64,000 bases of DNA from Neckera pumila. Lineage: Eukaryota > Streptophyta > Bryopsida > Hypnales > Neckeraceae. The position numbers and the translations under genes are program-made. Shown piece by piece: positions 34,165-45,544 of the stretch (the stretch's first letter is position 1; every line of letters starts with the position of its first letter). Under the pieces are notes generated by a model. It was not told the origin of the DNA and searched no databases. It was given only the letters and a program-made list of their open reading frames with translations. Where the stretch lies: contig OZ018418.1 of the NCBI GenBank assembly GCA_963969595.1, forward strand, positions 9,677,001-9,741,000, read 5' to 3'.

Positions 34165-34286
34165 TCCAGATTTTACATTAAACATTGTTATTGACATAAA
34201 AACACAAGTTGTTTTATTTTGCGTCCACAAAAATGCGTCTGTTTAGGTTATGCTAACGTCACCTAAAACGCGGGTTTCTTATAGTG
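34165..34286 (-). mobile_element. Fragment of a second CACTA-type element (terminal end only)
   Basis: The reverse complement from 34286 reads CACTATAAGAAACCCGCG then TTTTAGGTGACGT, nearly the same as the TIR of the 13530-32153 element. 'GCGTCCACAAAAATGCGTC' lies inside it. The other end is missing, so only about 120 bp survive, wedged between R4 and the gag fragment R8. It was evidently inserted into R8 internal sequence next to TAC (34287-34289). Confidence 0.65.
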
Positions 34287-36250
34287 TACGGGTCGAATAG
34301 GTTCTATTTTGACCGAGTGATCAAAATCACTCAGATCTGGATCTGTACTTATGGCATCAGATCTGGATCTCCTTCTTTCTTTCCAATCCCTACTCCTATG
34401 TTTATCTATCCGGTCCTTGGTGGAACTCCGGGTTTTTACTCGATAAACAAGACCTTGTTGTACTTTCGGAAGCTCCACCTTTGGTTGTCACTTTTCCAGA
34501 TTTTCAATTCCGGTCGTGGAACCGTAATTGAGTTCGGTCTGGTCTCTAGGTGGAGTTTCTACTTGTCTATAAATTGTCTGTACTTGCTGTGGTTTTTGAC
34601 ATTCCTTGATGTTGTGTCCGTATACTCCACAGTTCTAACATGGTAAGGTTAGAGGCTCACCTTGTCCATATCCCTTATGCGGACAATTATTGGCATAATG
34701 ATGAGGGCTTCTACACAAAAAACAGCATCCAGGGGGAAACCTAAAAGGAGGATAATTACCTTGACTAGATTTGGCTGTGACAGCATGTGGGCTCATGTTG
34801 GCCCGGATCAACTGCTGAGGCACCTTCCCTCTTCCGTAACCTATCTGGATTTGGAACACCGGATTCACTTGTTCTTTGTACTCTTTCGTCTCCGGTAGGG
34901 TGTAGAAAACTCCTTGTTCGTCCACAAAGTGGACTTGCTTCTAGGGTCCTTGATTACACTCGCTCGCGTAATGACCGGGTCTCCCTCATCTTGCGCACCA
35001 GACATTCGCCCGAGTTGTGGGTACAATCCGTCTCAGCATCCGGTTCTCTATTAGGTTAACTTTGATTGCTTCAAGAGGCTCTTGAAGGCTCTTCATGAAT
35101 TTCTTGGAGTCATCATTCTCCATTTTCACCTTGACAATCTTCCGGATGCCTCTATCTAGCTTGTTCCATATCGCTCGCCTGTTGCTAGAGGTCTCCAGCT
35201 TATTGACGGATTTGCTTGTCGTAGTAGTCAACGATTGTGTCACAGTTCCAGAACTCGGAGTCTCAGAGTTGGAAAACTTCCGTCTCCTCCTTTCTTTCTT
35301 TTTGCACTTCTTGCTTTGGACTTTCTTTATCCTTTCACTCTTCTTCACGGATATTCTCAGAGATTGGGCCAAATTCTTGTAATTCTGGGCCGGCTCCATA
35401 GCTTCCCGTAATGTAGTGGGTCAGGCTTGACGAATGTGGAAACCCATTGTTTCCGGAAATCCTGCCACATACCATTCTACTTGGATACTGGGCGCAATGT
35501 CCGTGGTTAGTTTCTTGATCAGATCTTGAACTCTCTGACCGTACTTCTTCATTGACTCGTTGGAACGCATGGTCACATTGCTAAGCCACTTTAGCGCTCT
35601 TGCTCTCCCTCCGACTTCTCTAAAAATTTGGAAGAACAATTCCCTAAGCTGGTTCCAGTTCTCTTGGCTCACATCCAAAACATCTTGGTACCATCTGAGG
35701 GCTTCGCCTTTCAGTAACCTTTTGAAGATTCGCTGCTTGGAGGTTGGATCCTCCTAATTTGCTATAGTGGTGGCCTCAAACTCTCCCATCCAGTCATCAA
35801 CATCCTTACTTTCGTCTCTCCGGAACCTACTAGATTTGAGACGAGTGCTGTTCACCATCGCACTTGCTCCCTCAAATACTGGCTCTACATTAGGTAGGGA
35901 GTCGGACTCTCTATTAGACTCCTCTCGGGCTTCTTCCGATTCTCTCACTGGTTCCGGACTGGCAGAACATTCTGGACGTACTTTCGGTCTGACAACCACT
36001 AAGTCCTCTTCTGATTCTGATGCTGGGAATCAGCATACTACGGTCCTCCTGGTTACTTCTTCTAATCGTGCAGAACATTGTCTTACTGGAGTCCCTCTTT
36101 GAGGCCTATTCATGAAGTAGAAGCTGGCTTTTCTACGAAATCTTACTTCGCTAAACTTTGCACTCAATAGATATTTCTTACAAGGAATTTAACTCTATCC
36201 GTCTTGACACCTTCTAGCTTTGTTTCTAGGTCAACAATAATCTATCAGAA
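34287..36250 (-). pseudogene. R8: gypsy gag region (decayed)
   Basis: Minus-strand frames downstream of the primer site give a Gag polyprotein in pieces. The first has 'RFRRDESKDVDDWMGEFE' (35999-35754). The second has 'NWNQLRELFFQIFREVGG', 'ALKWLSNVTMRSNESMKKYG' and 'IQVEWYVAGFPETMGFHIRQ' (35678-35421), typical retrotransposon capsid. A Lys-rich linker follows (35399-34986), then CCHC-type knuckles ('CCFLCRSPHHYANNCPHKG') and 'YRVKTRSSTKDR' leading towards protease. Stops and frame changes occur throughout. The copy ends at the CACTA fragment; protease and pol are missing. Confidence 0.8.
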
Positions 36251-36268
36251 TTTTCGGCAACGGTGCCA
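36251..36268 (-). other. Primer-binding site of R8, tRNA-Asp-like
   Basis: The minus strand reads TGGCACCGTTGCCGAAAA, four nucleotides after the LTR end (ACGACA, plus-strand 36273). The complement of a plant tRNA-Asp(GUC) 3' end is TGGCGCCGTTGCCGGGGA, as used by Athila-type elements. The four differences are all G-to-A. This places the LTR border and supports an Athila-like lineage. Confidence 0.75.
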
Positions 36269-36272
36269 AAAG

Positions 36273-37074
36273 TGTCGTATGCGCAGTCCAGGCGTAAGTA
36301 TTCTTAACACAAAGATGTACTAAGATAACACAAAATATCGTCTCAGAGAATTCTAGATGTTATTGCAAACTAAGGCTATCCGGATGTCTCTCCAAACCAA
36401 AGCCCCAAGCAATCTATAATTCAATTTCTTTACTCTTTCTCCTTTTGGATGATACCAACTTCCGGAATCCAATATGGATCCATCTATTTCTGGATTGTGG
36501 TAACTCTTAGTCGAAACTCAGGTTTTCTATATCCCTGTTTTACCGTCAAGGGGTCCACTGTTGGTCTTTTAGAGGAGTAGGGACTCGCCACTCGTTATTC
36601 AAACACTCACGCACACAAATACACAAACAACTCTCTTCCGATGTTGCAGCAGGGAAGAGGCAAACAATGATCCTCAAAGTTCTCCAAATGATCTTTCCAG
36701 AAAACAGGTCACTCAGAATCCACTTTCTACTACTTCACTACAACGACAGATCAAGCACCCGGAATCGGTAGTGACTCTGTTTGAGACTCTTAGACTGATC
36801 TGACAATTGGCAAGCCTTCCAATGGTGGGGAATATTTTGCAGGCAGTCGCTTATCTCTACACAAAGCCCTTTCTTGGTTCCGGACGCGCATCCACTCCAC
36901 TCTTTTGGATCACTATCCTAGTGGTTTAAGTACGCAATGCACTAATCCTCTTTCACAAATTCAAAGTTCTCTCAAATGCCAACTACCATTTACACCTAGT
37001 TGACATAGATTTGGACTCCTCCTCACCCGTCTTCCTCATACTTCAATACTCTTGCAAATATTCTTATTCATGCA
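36273..37074 (-). mobile_element. R8: 3' end of the 5' LTR
   Basis: About 800 bp ending (minus strand) CTTACGCC...GCGCATACGACA directly before the primer site. It is homologous to the last 800-900 bp of R7 (37075-37950) and R3 (26776-27650), including 'GGGTCCACTGTTGGTC' (plus strand) and the 'GGCAGTCGCTTAT..CTACAC' region. It is cut by the R7 3' LTR end at 37075, with ATGCA (37070-37074) next to it. No gene. Confidence 0.8.
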
Positions 37075-40000
37075 TGTCGTATGCGCAATCTAGGCGTAAG
37101 TATCTTTAGCCACAGTGTTGTGCTAAAATGACACGAGTTATCATCCCAGGGAATTCCAAGATGATGTTGTACATTTCAAGTTTTCCGGATTCTCTTTTCT
37201 CCTCAATCCAATCACCTATTTACTCGTTTTCGGAACTTTTAACTATCCGGAATTCAATCCGAATCCGGTTCTATCCGAAATCTGGTTTCCACTTTCAAAT
37301 CAAGATGGTTTCTTTCACCTCTATTTTACCCTCAGAGGGTCCGCTTTGATCTTTCGAGGGGTAGGGACTTTACCACTCTGGTTCTCATACTCACTAAACT
37401 TGACAAACACAAACAAACACCCAAGTATTTAAAGGAGTTGTAACAAGGAAAGAAGATCCGGATCCTCACAACTTCCTAGAAACCCGATCCGGAAAGCAGG
37501 TCACTTAGGACTCGATCCACTCCTTACCACAACAACAGATCACAGGGTTCCGGAACCTACCGGGGGTGGTTTGTTAAGTGCTAGACCGTTCCGAGGTTGG
37601 CAGACCTTCTGGAAGAGTGGCGACTTCCTCTGGGTGGACGCTTACCTCCGCACGGGTTGACAGCCGGACTCTCTTCCGCTACTCAATCAACCGGATCATT
37701 GTTACGGTAGTTTAAAGGCACTGTGCACTTCCACTCAGTCAGGAATCTAACACTGTCTCAAATGTACCTTTCAAATGGAACCGACTGCCCACGATCCGGA
37801 TTCCTCCTCATCCGTCTTCCCTCACACTCTAGTACAGTCACAAGCATTCATACCAACACTTGAACACGAAGATGAAAATCCGAAAGCTCACTCAACACTT
37901 AGATTAAAAGAAAGGAATGGAATACAAATGAAAATCTGCTAGGAGGGAATGATAGCACAACAAGCTTGCCAGCCCTTAAAAACCCACAAAAAGTCAACAC
38001 CTAAAAGCCAAAAAGAGCCCCAGGAATCCAGGCAGCCAATCAGAGAACCATCCGAGACACCCGGAAAATCTATTGTCGGCTCATTCTAAAAATAAATCTG
38101 GAACCAGGGTCCCAAGCGCAGAAAACCCGTTTCGGAACTGGAGTTCAAAACCTAATCAAAAATCAAAACATCCTAACTAACTACTTCTTCCACAGCTTCT
38201 TGGTACTGCTGCCGCCTTATGTTGCTCCTGTCGTCTTTGTGGGGGTGTTCCAGACACTTGCCCGGGTCTGGATTGGGCGTCGGATCAGCGAAGTTGCCGT
38301 TTTTTCGGTTTCCTTGTCATCGGACTAGAGGAACTCCCTATCCAACTCCATCTCAATGGGTTGCCCCAATGAAGCTCCAATTGGATCCTCGTCATCGCCT
38401 TCCTCCTCTTCCTTGGATGCTCCCTCCATGTGGGTGAAACCTTCCGGATGTGTCTAGGTCGGATTCTCAATCACAAGCATCCGGTTCGTAAAATCTGTCC
38501 AAACCGGAGAAGCCATGACTTTAGGCCCTACGGTCCCCTCTGGTGCCCTTGCCGTGCGCGTGGGAAACGTGATAAGGACCGTCTGCACCGGAGCCTCTTG
38601 AACAATTGGAGCATCCGAACCTTTCTTGGCAACCTCTGCGGTTAACCTCTCCTTTCTTCGTGACGGCCCCGCATGACTAGCAGCTTGAATCGTAACATCC
38701 TTCAGCAAGGCTTGAAGCCCTTTTTCCGATTTGGGAGTCCTTTCGGCGGGGATCGGTTTGGCCGTAGTCCTCCACAATTGTGCACTCGGAACTTCTGGGA
38801 ATCAGGTGAAGTCCATGGCTGTCGGATTGAGAAATCCCAATAGCTTCTTCATCTCTGCCAACACGTTCTCCATCTTGATCTCATAATCCACCAGGATCTT
38901 GAGGATCATGCTTTCGATCACTATGCCTTCTTGAACTAACTTATCATTGAAGAGCCGGTCGCGTGTGATTTGATCCGCGGGTTGTCCCACCAACTCCATC
39001 AGTGCCCTCACAACGTTCACCGCATCCGACTCTCTCTTGGATGCAAACTTTAGGGCTTCCTCCACAACACCCAAACTGGTCTTGAGTTGGATCTTCTCCT
39101 CCTTTAGTTTCCGGATCTGCTCATCCTTCCTACTGAGCAGGGTCGGATTCGGACGCTTTCTAATCTCGCCCATAATCTCATTCAACTCCACCTTCAATTC
39201 ATCCGCTACCAAGCATACGAAGTTAGCCAAGTCCTCGAATTGTTTCCGGGCCTCTTGGAACCATTCTACCCCGGAATCGAACAACTCATTCCCCCCTAGA
39301 TCTGCAAAGGTCCGGCCCGGTTCCTCCATTTTTGAAACTTGCTGCTTCCCTCTTGAGTTCAGATTGGTCGACTTTTGCCGCAAACTTTCCGACTTCTCTG
39401 TCCTTCGCGGCGTCACTTCTAGAACTGCTTCCTCAGCTTGCTTCTCTGGATCCGGAGACAGGCCGTACTTCAGCATCTCTTCAGCGACCTTGAAGGCCTT
39501 GATTTCCTGCTCGCTCACCATCCCGTTGTGGTAATAAAGGTGGAAGAGGTAGGTGCTGATTGGGCTGGACTTGGCCTTCTGCACGCCGTCCGCCAGTTTC
39601 TGCACCATGGCCTTCAATATTCTCCCCCAATGTATTGGCCTATCCTCCATCGCTCCAAAAATGGTGTTGCCCAACATGTTGGTGAGCCGGGTTGGCTTCT
39701 CCGGATACAGGATCAGAACTAAGAACTCCAGCACCTACCTCTGCCTCAAGTCAATACAATCGTGGATCGCAAAACCTTCCTTCGAATTGGGTGGATTACG
39801 GAACTTTCCTTGAACGTAACCGTCATTCCTCAAGGCATAATCGGAACCCACCTTCCGGATTGAGTAGGCTTTCCTCCACATCTGCTCGGTCCACATTGCC
39901 AACTTCCCTCGCTCCGTCAACTCAAACTGATTCGGAGCTCCAGTCATGACTTTGTGGAGCATTGCCTTGTCCTTCAGATTCCACGGCTTGCGCAGCAACC

Positions 40001-40604
40001 TCGCGCATCCCATGCTGTCCAAATCGCCCTCCAAAAGCATTTGCGCCTTTGGATCCGCAGGTACAACCAGATTGAGCAACTTGGCCGTAACTGCCGATCT
40101 CCGAGGTTCCTCCATCCACGATGACAAAATCCTGTTAATCTGGTGCAATCGGCACCCTCCTCTCCTTCCCTCCCTATCCGATCTTAACTCACCAATCTTT
40201 CACTCAACTAACACGCACTCCAAACCTGCAAGAACATACACATCCTCGAGCGGAAGAAAGAGGGAGAAGAAATGGAAAAGAACAGGTTTAAATTGTTGGC
40301 TAGCAATTGACACTCGTTAGGAAGGCCCATAAATGTGCCGCCTTTTGCAAACGGAAGCCTAGTTCCTAGGCCGGAACCTAGGTCGTAGGTTTCCTGAATC
40401 CGGATCACCTTCCGGATTACGGATCCCGTTAAGATCCGTTCCTTACCCATTTTACAGTTTTTGCTAGGCCAAAACTTTCCTACTTTCCTAATTCGGCTAA
40501 CTATTCCGGATTGCTACTTCAGTATATGAAAATTTTGAAAAATCTCACTAATCTATTCCTAAATTAATCCGAAATTCCGGGTTTTGACATTTCGTACTCC
40601 CACA
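37075..40604 (-). mobile_element. R7: 3' LTR, 3.53 kb, encoding an ORF
   Basis: On the minus strand it starts TGTGGGAGTACGAAATG right after the polypurine tract and ends GATTGCGCATACGACA. It follows pol of the same element (44742-40616), so this is a 3' LTR. The whole unit resembles solo LTR R3. It holds LTR-ORF 40115-38181 and a TATA-like TTTTTAAGGGCT near 37971-37984, about 0.9 kb from the LTR end. It shows directly that the ORF lies downstream of pol, inside the LTR. Confidence 0.85.
38181..40115 (-). pseudogene. LTR-ORF protein, R7 copy (645 codons, several stops)
   Basis: ATG 40115 begins MEEPRRSAVTAKLLNLVVP; the same frame runs to TAG at 38181. The N-terminal block has 'LEGDLDSMGCARLLRKPW', 'GAPNQFELTERGKLAMWTEQ', 'VQGKFRNPPNSKEGFAIHDC', 'YPEKPTRLTNMLGNTIFGAM', 'SSPISTYLFHLYYHNG' and 'EEMLKYGLSPD'. 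Next come 'FDSGVEWFQEARKQFEDL' and a coiled coil, then 'LFNDKLVQEGIVIESMILKI' with 'DYEIKMENVLAEMKKLL'. An in-frame stop after 'DLRQR' (near 39735) and a few later stops break it. Its tail ends with a Lys-rich 'STKKLWKK'. The family is not recognised. Confidence 0.8.
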
Positions 40605-40617
40605 TGACCCCTTTTTC
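40605..40617 (-). other. Polypurine tract of R7
   Basis: The minus strand reads GAAAAAGGGGTCA immediately before the LTR start TGTGGG. Such a tract primes plus-strand synthesis and marks the internal/3'-LTR border. R5 has GAGGAAGGGGTAA at the same place. Confidence 0.75.
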
Positions 40618-41700
40618 AAATGTGAAAGTCCCTACGAACATCATCAATGCCCACATCATCAGATTCCATATTCAGTTCATATTTCTTGACTCGGGATTTG
40701 TTAACCCTGGTATCAAGCCATACGCCCTGATGATCTTCCAGCTGCATGGACCCGTTTCTGAAAATTTGCTTGACTCTATAGGGCCCCATCCATTTGGTGT
40801 GTAGCTTACCCAGAAAGATTCTGTAGCGGCTGTCGTATAGAAGTACAAGTCCGCCCACCTTGATTCCGTGGTTCACCGGAAGTTTCTTGTCATGATCCGC
40901 CTTTCTTCTCTCCTGCACTTCCTTGGTGTGGTCCAAATCTATGAGTCTAGCTTCTTCTAGATCTTTGATTGCTAAAAGTTGGATTTCCGGATCACTTGTT
41001 TGCACTGCGTTCCAATTGCTCATGACCCGGTGTGTTTCCATGTCCAATTCGATTCCGTGAACTACTTCCTGTCCAAACACTAAGAAGAAAAGGCTTCTTC
41101 CGGTCGTGTTCTTGTCGGATGTGTTGTACGCATGAACAGCTGATGGAAGCTTCAGATTCCAATCCGTCTTGTATTTGGAAACCATCTTGTTCAGGGACTT
41201 CTCAATAATACCATTAGCCCGTTCCGTCAATCCGTTTGCCCTGGGATTGTACGGAGTTGTCTTCCGGTGCTTGATTAAGTATTTTGAGGTAATATCTTGG
41301 ACCAGGTGGTTGAGGAAATGTAATTCTCTGTCACTGACAAGTTTCAGTGGATGACCAAATCTCATCATGATTTCCGTAAACAGGAAAGAAGCAGTCGTCT
41401 TGGCTGAATAGTTCCGGGTGGCAAGTGCTTCTACCCATTTGGTAGCATAATCCGTGGATAGGATTATGTACCTTCTCTTCCTAGCACTCATCGGAGCAAT
41501 GGGACCGATAAAGTCTATCCCCCATTTTTCAAATGGTGTAAGTGGGATGATAGGAGTTAGTGGCCAGTGATTTCGGAAGGAAGGCGCTTCTGTCCTCTAA
41601 CATTGGACACAACCCTCCACATACGCCTTGACATCGCGGATCAAATATGGCCACCAGTATCCAGCTGAGCAGATCCTGTTGACTGTTGTGATGGCAGCAA
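40616..41700 (-). pseudogene. R7 integrase domain
   Basis: The zinc-binding H...C..C part lies near 41700-41600 (plus-strand 'TTGGACACAACC' encodes the C-x2-C), with one stop after it. The core (41491-40616) starts at 'RRYIILSTDYATKWVEA' and has 'MRFGHPLKLVSDRELHFLNH' and 'RANGLTERANGIIEKSL', giving the D-E pair. The C-terminal region has 'LYDSRYRIFLGKLHTKWMGP' and 'YRVKQIFRNGSMQLED', the GPY/F-like module. The usual 'DQGTHF' motif here reads D-R-E-L-H-F, so this copy is altered at a conserved stretch. Confidence 0.88.
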
Positions 41701-41884
41701 AATGGCTTCCAGAAGGTCAGGAATGCAAAGCCCTCATAACTTTGTTCCGATCCTTAGTTTCTAAACATCTTCTAAGTCAATCGTCTGCTCCCATCTTGAA
41801 CAGGATTCCCTTAATCAAGGAATAGGGAGCTATTGTCTAATTGAAGATACTTTTCTCTTCCCGATTTAGACCTTTCGAATATCG

Positions 41885-42430
41885 CTATTCCGTAAGGAAG
41901 TCGATGACATCCTGAAAGTTTGACTGGTGTTCTCTGTTGAGGTAGAACACCGGTACTTCCTTATCATCTGGAAACTCATCCGGAAACTCGGCAAAAATGT
42001 CCTCCATAGCTTCCTTTCCGCGATATTTTGATAAGAAATCCGCATTTGCATTGGTCTTTTCGGATTTGACCATCACTTTGTAGTTGAACTCCTGAAGTAA
42101 TAATATCCACCTAGCAATCCGTCCAGATAGGTTGGGCTTGTTAACCAGGTACTTCAATGAGTCATGATCGGTGTGGAACACAATTCGATATCCAAGAAGA
42201 TAGTGACGGAACTTCTTACAAGCATGTACTACAGCTAGAGCTTCACGTTCCATGGTGGTGTATTTCCTCTCGGCCAGTCTCATTTGTCTGTTGGAATAGT
42301 AAACGGGATACTCCCGTTGGTCCTGATCGTAGTGCCACAAAATAGCTCTTAGGCACCATCCGGAAGCGTCCAACATGACATAGAAATCCTTGGTCCAATC
42401 TGGTGGAGACAAAATAGGAGCTTTGACCAA
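41885..42430 (-). pseudogene. R7 RNase H domain
   Basis: Open frame of 181 codons with 'FYVMLDASGWCLRAILWHYD', 'PVYYSNRQM', 'YTTMEREALAVVHACKKFRH', 'FHTDHDSLKYL' and 'SGRIARWILLLQEFNYKV', then 'NANADFLSKY'. This gives the D-E-D pattern (D of LDAS, E of EREAL, D of TDHDSL) of gypsy RNase H. It degrades the RNA strand during reverse transcription in functional copies. Confidence 0.88.
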
Positions 42431-42454
42431 AGCCGTCTTTAGGCTCTCAAAAGC

Positions 42455-43246
42455 CTATTTTCTTTCCGGCTTCCAACTGAAACCCATGTCTTTCTTCAGC
42501 AATTCCGTCAGGGGAATCGCCTTCCGGGCGTATCCCTCAATGAATCGCCTGTAATAACCCACACAACCGAGGAATCCTCGGATCTCCTGTATACAAGTTG
42601 GAGTAGTAAGGGCCAGCATAGCTCTCACTTTATCTGTATCCACCTCCAAACCTTTCTGGCTTACCACATGTCTGAGCAATATTCCAAATAGCATTCCGAA
42701 GAAGCACTTTTGGGGGTGTAATTTGAGATTTGTCTCCCGACACCGCTGGAAAGTCTTCCGTAAATACTCCAGATGCAAGGTTCAAGAGCTAAATACCGCA
42801 AAATCATCAATGAAGACCTCCAAAAAATGTCGAAGGAAATCTCGGAAGATGTCCATCATCAATCTCTGGAATGTGCCCGGAGCGTTGCATAATCCGAACG
42901 GCATCCAGGTGAATGCAAAGGTTCCCCTTTTCGTCGTGAATGTCGTCTTCAGCTGGTCCATCAATCGGATGAAGACTTGGTTGTATCCAGAGAATCCATC
43001 CAGGAAACTATAACATTCATTTTCGGAAACATGGTCAAGAATGATATCCGTAAAGGGCAATGGAAAGTAGTCTTTCCTGGTTGCTGTATTCAACTTCAAA
43101 AAATCTTGACAAACCCAGATCTTGATCTTCCCATCAGGTCCCTTATTCTTAGGAACCGTGACGATTGGAGAAATCCATTCCGAGTTATGAACTGGGTAGA
43201 TAAATCCGGCTTCTAAGAGGGCATCAATCTCCTCTTTCACCATCAA
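42455..43246 (-). pseudogene. R7 reverse transcriptase domain
   Basis: Conserved blocks are seen in order: 'EEIDALLEAGFIYPVHNSEW', 'SPIVTVPKNKG', 'VCQDFLKLNTATRKDYFPLP', 'SFLDGFSGYNQVFI', 'MPFGLCNAPGTFQRLMMDIF' and the catalytic 'FIDDFAVFS', then 'HPQKCFFGM' and 'RGFLGCVGYYRRFIEGYA'. The F-I-D-D-F core is close to that of Athila/Tat elements (Y/F-x-D-D-F). A stop lies just after the catalytic block (near 42780). Confidence 0.92.
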
Positions 43247-43863
43247 TGAATATTTTGGATTTAGCCAGTATTGGCGTTGTCAGACAGGAACCGCTCCTTC
43301 CACCAGGTCAATCTGGTGCTCTCCCAACTCAGCCGAAATTCCGCTTAAGTCGGAAGCCACCCATGCGTACACATCAAGGTATTCTTCCAGTAATTTCCCG
43401 TATTCTTCCCTCTCCTATGGTGACATGGAGTAACTCATGAAGAATGACTTTTTGGAGGCAAGTTCCACCTTCTTGTAGTTGGAGGGACTTACAATTGTCT
43501 TGATTCGCTCCGGTTCCGTCTCTTCCGCGTCCTCTTTGAAATCACCCCAGGAGCCTCTTGACCTGGTTTACTAAAATCGATAGCCGAAATCTTCCTTTCC
43601 ATGATCTGCTGCCGTATCCAATCAAAAGAGAGTGGGATATCCATCTCTCCCAATGATCGGTCCTCTGAATGGATTTTAGGAATCACAAGTTTGGATTCTT
43701 CTGTTGCCATCTCCAGAGTAGGTTCCGGAAACTCAAAATCCGTTTCTGTCACCGATGTGAAGTAGCTGGGTACTGAGTCGGAATCTTCCGGATTCAACCA
43801 ATCCGTGGTGTATCCGTCCAACTCACTTGTTTCTCCCATGTAGTCCACATGTTTCCAGGGTAT

Positions 43864-44292
43864 TCAAACACTCAGCTTCCCGACTACGAACTCCTTGGTT
43901 CCCCAATCCACTAAGGCCCTTGCTGTGTATAGCCAGGGTCTCCCAAGTAGCACTGGAAAGGGTCTCCCCTTTGTTACCCGGATCACTACGTAGTTGAGGA
44001 GGTAGGTCTCCTTCCCGATCCGGGTTGGAATCTTCGACAGTCTTCCAACCGGATACACCCGTGATTGATCCGCCATTCTCAGTACTTGATTCGTCGCTTC
44101 GAAGGATGTATATCCCAAGTCAAATGCAGTGTCTTCCAACATCAAGTTGACTTTGGATCCGCCATCCACTGGAACTCCAGGCACGATACATCCGCCTACT
44201 TCCACTTCCAGTTTCGGCGCTCCGTAGTCTTCCGTCTGTGAGAAATTCACAGCTACCGATGGTAACTTCAATCTTTTCCTCCTCTTCTTCAT
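43864..44292 (-). pseudogene. R7 aspartic protease domain
   Basis: An open frame of about 142 codons. 'VPVDGGSKVNLMLEDTAFDL' carries D-G-G-S where retroviral-type proteases have D-(S/T)-G-A, followed by a 'RPFPVLLGRPWLY' segment typical of the C-terminal part of plant gypsy proteases. It would process the Gag-Pol polyprotein. R5 (47520-48150) and R9 (54878-55300) carry the same domain. Confidence 0.78.
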
Positions 44293-44742
44293 CTAAGCGT
44301 CCCGGATCAACTTCTGATAGTTTACATTGTCATGCAGGAGTTGCCCAATGGTGACATTTGCTTGCTGACCCTTGATATCTTGGACGATATCGTATTTGTC
44401 CACCTTAAGTTCCGGATTGATGACAACCGAAACTTCATCAAAAGTGACTACCCGGCGAGCAGATTCCGAAACTCTCGAAGATCCCTCCAAGCTTTCCTGC
44501 ATCTGCTTGCTAATGCTGGTTAAGATCGGGTTACGGTCCACCCTTGTTTCTAACTCTACTTTGGGGTGAATGGGTTCCCTTCTCTTGGAGTGATCAAAAT
44601 CACTAAAACTCGGATTCGGATTTCTATTAGGTCTATATTTATTTCTATGTTTCCTAATTCTACTCTCATTTTCCCGATTTTTGGTGGAACTTTGAGTTGC
44701 TACTCTATAAACAAATCCCTCTCTACTTTCCAGAAGTTCCAT

Positions 44743-45395
44743 CCTTGATTACACTAGAACTCCTGGGTGGGAAATCCGGTTGAGTGTCCGACCTCTTGAG
44801 AGATCTCGCTGCCCTAGTTGGCAAATGGAAGGATTTTAGTTGATGTTGGAACGGACGGGTTCACTTGCAATCGCCTGACTTCGTACAGACAGAACGTGGC
44901 GCGAAGGTTGTTGTATGAAAGGATCATATGGGGGGTCTTTGTGTGACCGGTGATCCGGAGAATTCTCTGGATTGCTGTGAAGAATAAAACCAGATCCGGA
45001 TTAGTGTAGGAGATGGAAGAATAGAGAAGTGGGTCTTCAGCCACTATAAGTCACCGAAGGAGTAGCGGGCCTACCACTCTCAAAATCAAGGGGCGAATCG
45101 TCTGATGGTGAAACAGAGGCAAAATTAAACCAGATGGGAGTAAGAGCGGATGTGAGTTGATAAGACCGGATCGGGAAAGGAGAAGAGGTTCTGATTGTAG
45201 TTTTTGGTGTTGTTGTGTTTCCGGTTGTGGTGTTAGGACCGGAAGAGGAAATATAGGTATTGACTAAGCTTAGAGACCAAATAAGGCTAGATACTTCACA
45301 GAATCTCGCGGGTTCGATCTTTAGAGTCACTTTGTAATACTTTAAAGTGATTTTTGGTAGTATAACTGGGAATTTGCTTGCCCTGTGCTGCAACA
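44743..45395 (+). mobile_element. R5: truncated 5' LTR (3' 650 bp only)
   Basis: Collinear with 53325-53998, the end of the R5 3' LTR: both share 'TAGAACTCCTGGGTGGGAAA', 'GAGAGATCTCGCTGCC', 'GTGACCGGTGATCCGGAGA' and the end GGGAATTTGCTTGCCCT...CTGCAACA. It sits just before the primer site. Its left edge abuts minus-strand R7 pol at 44742/44743 in a head-to-head junction, so about 2.7 kb of LTR with its ORF is missing. No gene. Confidence 0.87.
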
Positions 45396-45405
45396 TACAA
45401 AAATC

Positions 45406-45423
45406 TGGCATTGCTGCCAGGGA
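45406..45423 (+). other. Primer-binding site of R5, tRNA-Asp-like
   Basis: TGGCATTGCTGCCAGGGA lies 10 bp after the 5' LTR end. It differs from the tRNA-Asp complement TGGCGCCGTTGCCGGGGA at five places, four of them C-to-T or G-to-A. It agrees with the R8 site and supports the same primer. Confidence 0.6.
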
Positions 45424-45544
45424 CTCTAAAGCTATTGGTTTTGTTTTGATCCCTACTAGCTAAGGTCAGTTGTTATTTTGATTTCCATGCTATCATTAGA
45501 AATTCAGTTTTTAGAAAGAAAGAAGAGAACCGGATCTCGCACTC

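Larger units (their letters stand above)
40616..44742 (-). pseudogene. R7: gypsy pro-pol polyprotein (protease, RT, RNase H, integrase), decayed
   Basis: Minus-strand order is protease (44292-43864), spacer (43848-43300), RT (43246-42455), RNase H (42430-41885), and integrase zinc region and core (about 41700-40616). It begins at 44742 (MELLESREGFVYRVATQSST) where R5 cuts it off, so gag and the 5' LTR are absent. Domain order PR-RT-RH-IN is that of Ty3/gypsy. It needs a frame change between spacer and RT and has several stops, so it is not functional. This is the most complete pol in the window. Confidence 0.88.

Noticed and set aside
37075..40604. R7 LTR as an independent solo LTR in the R8 LTR
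   Set aside because: The flanks do not match (ATGCA versus TGACC), while a polypurine tract and pol of the same orientation lie directly upstream, so it is the 3' LTR of R7.
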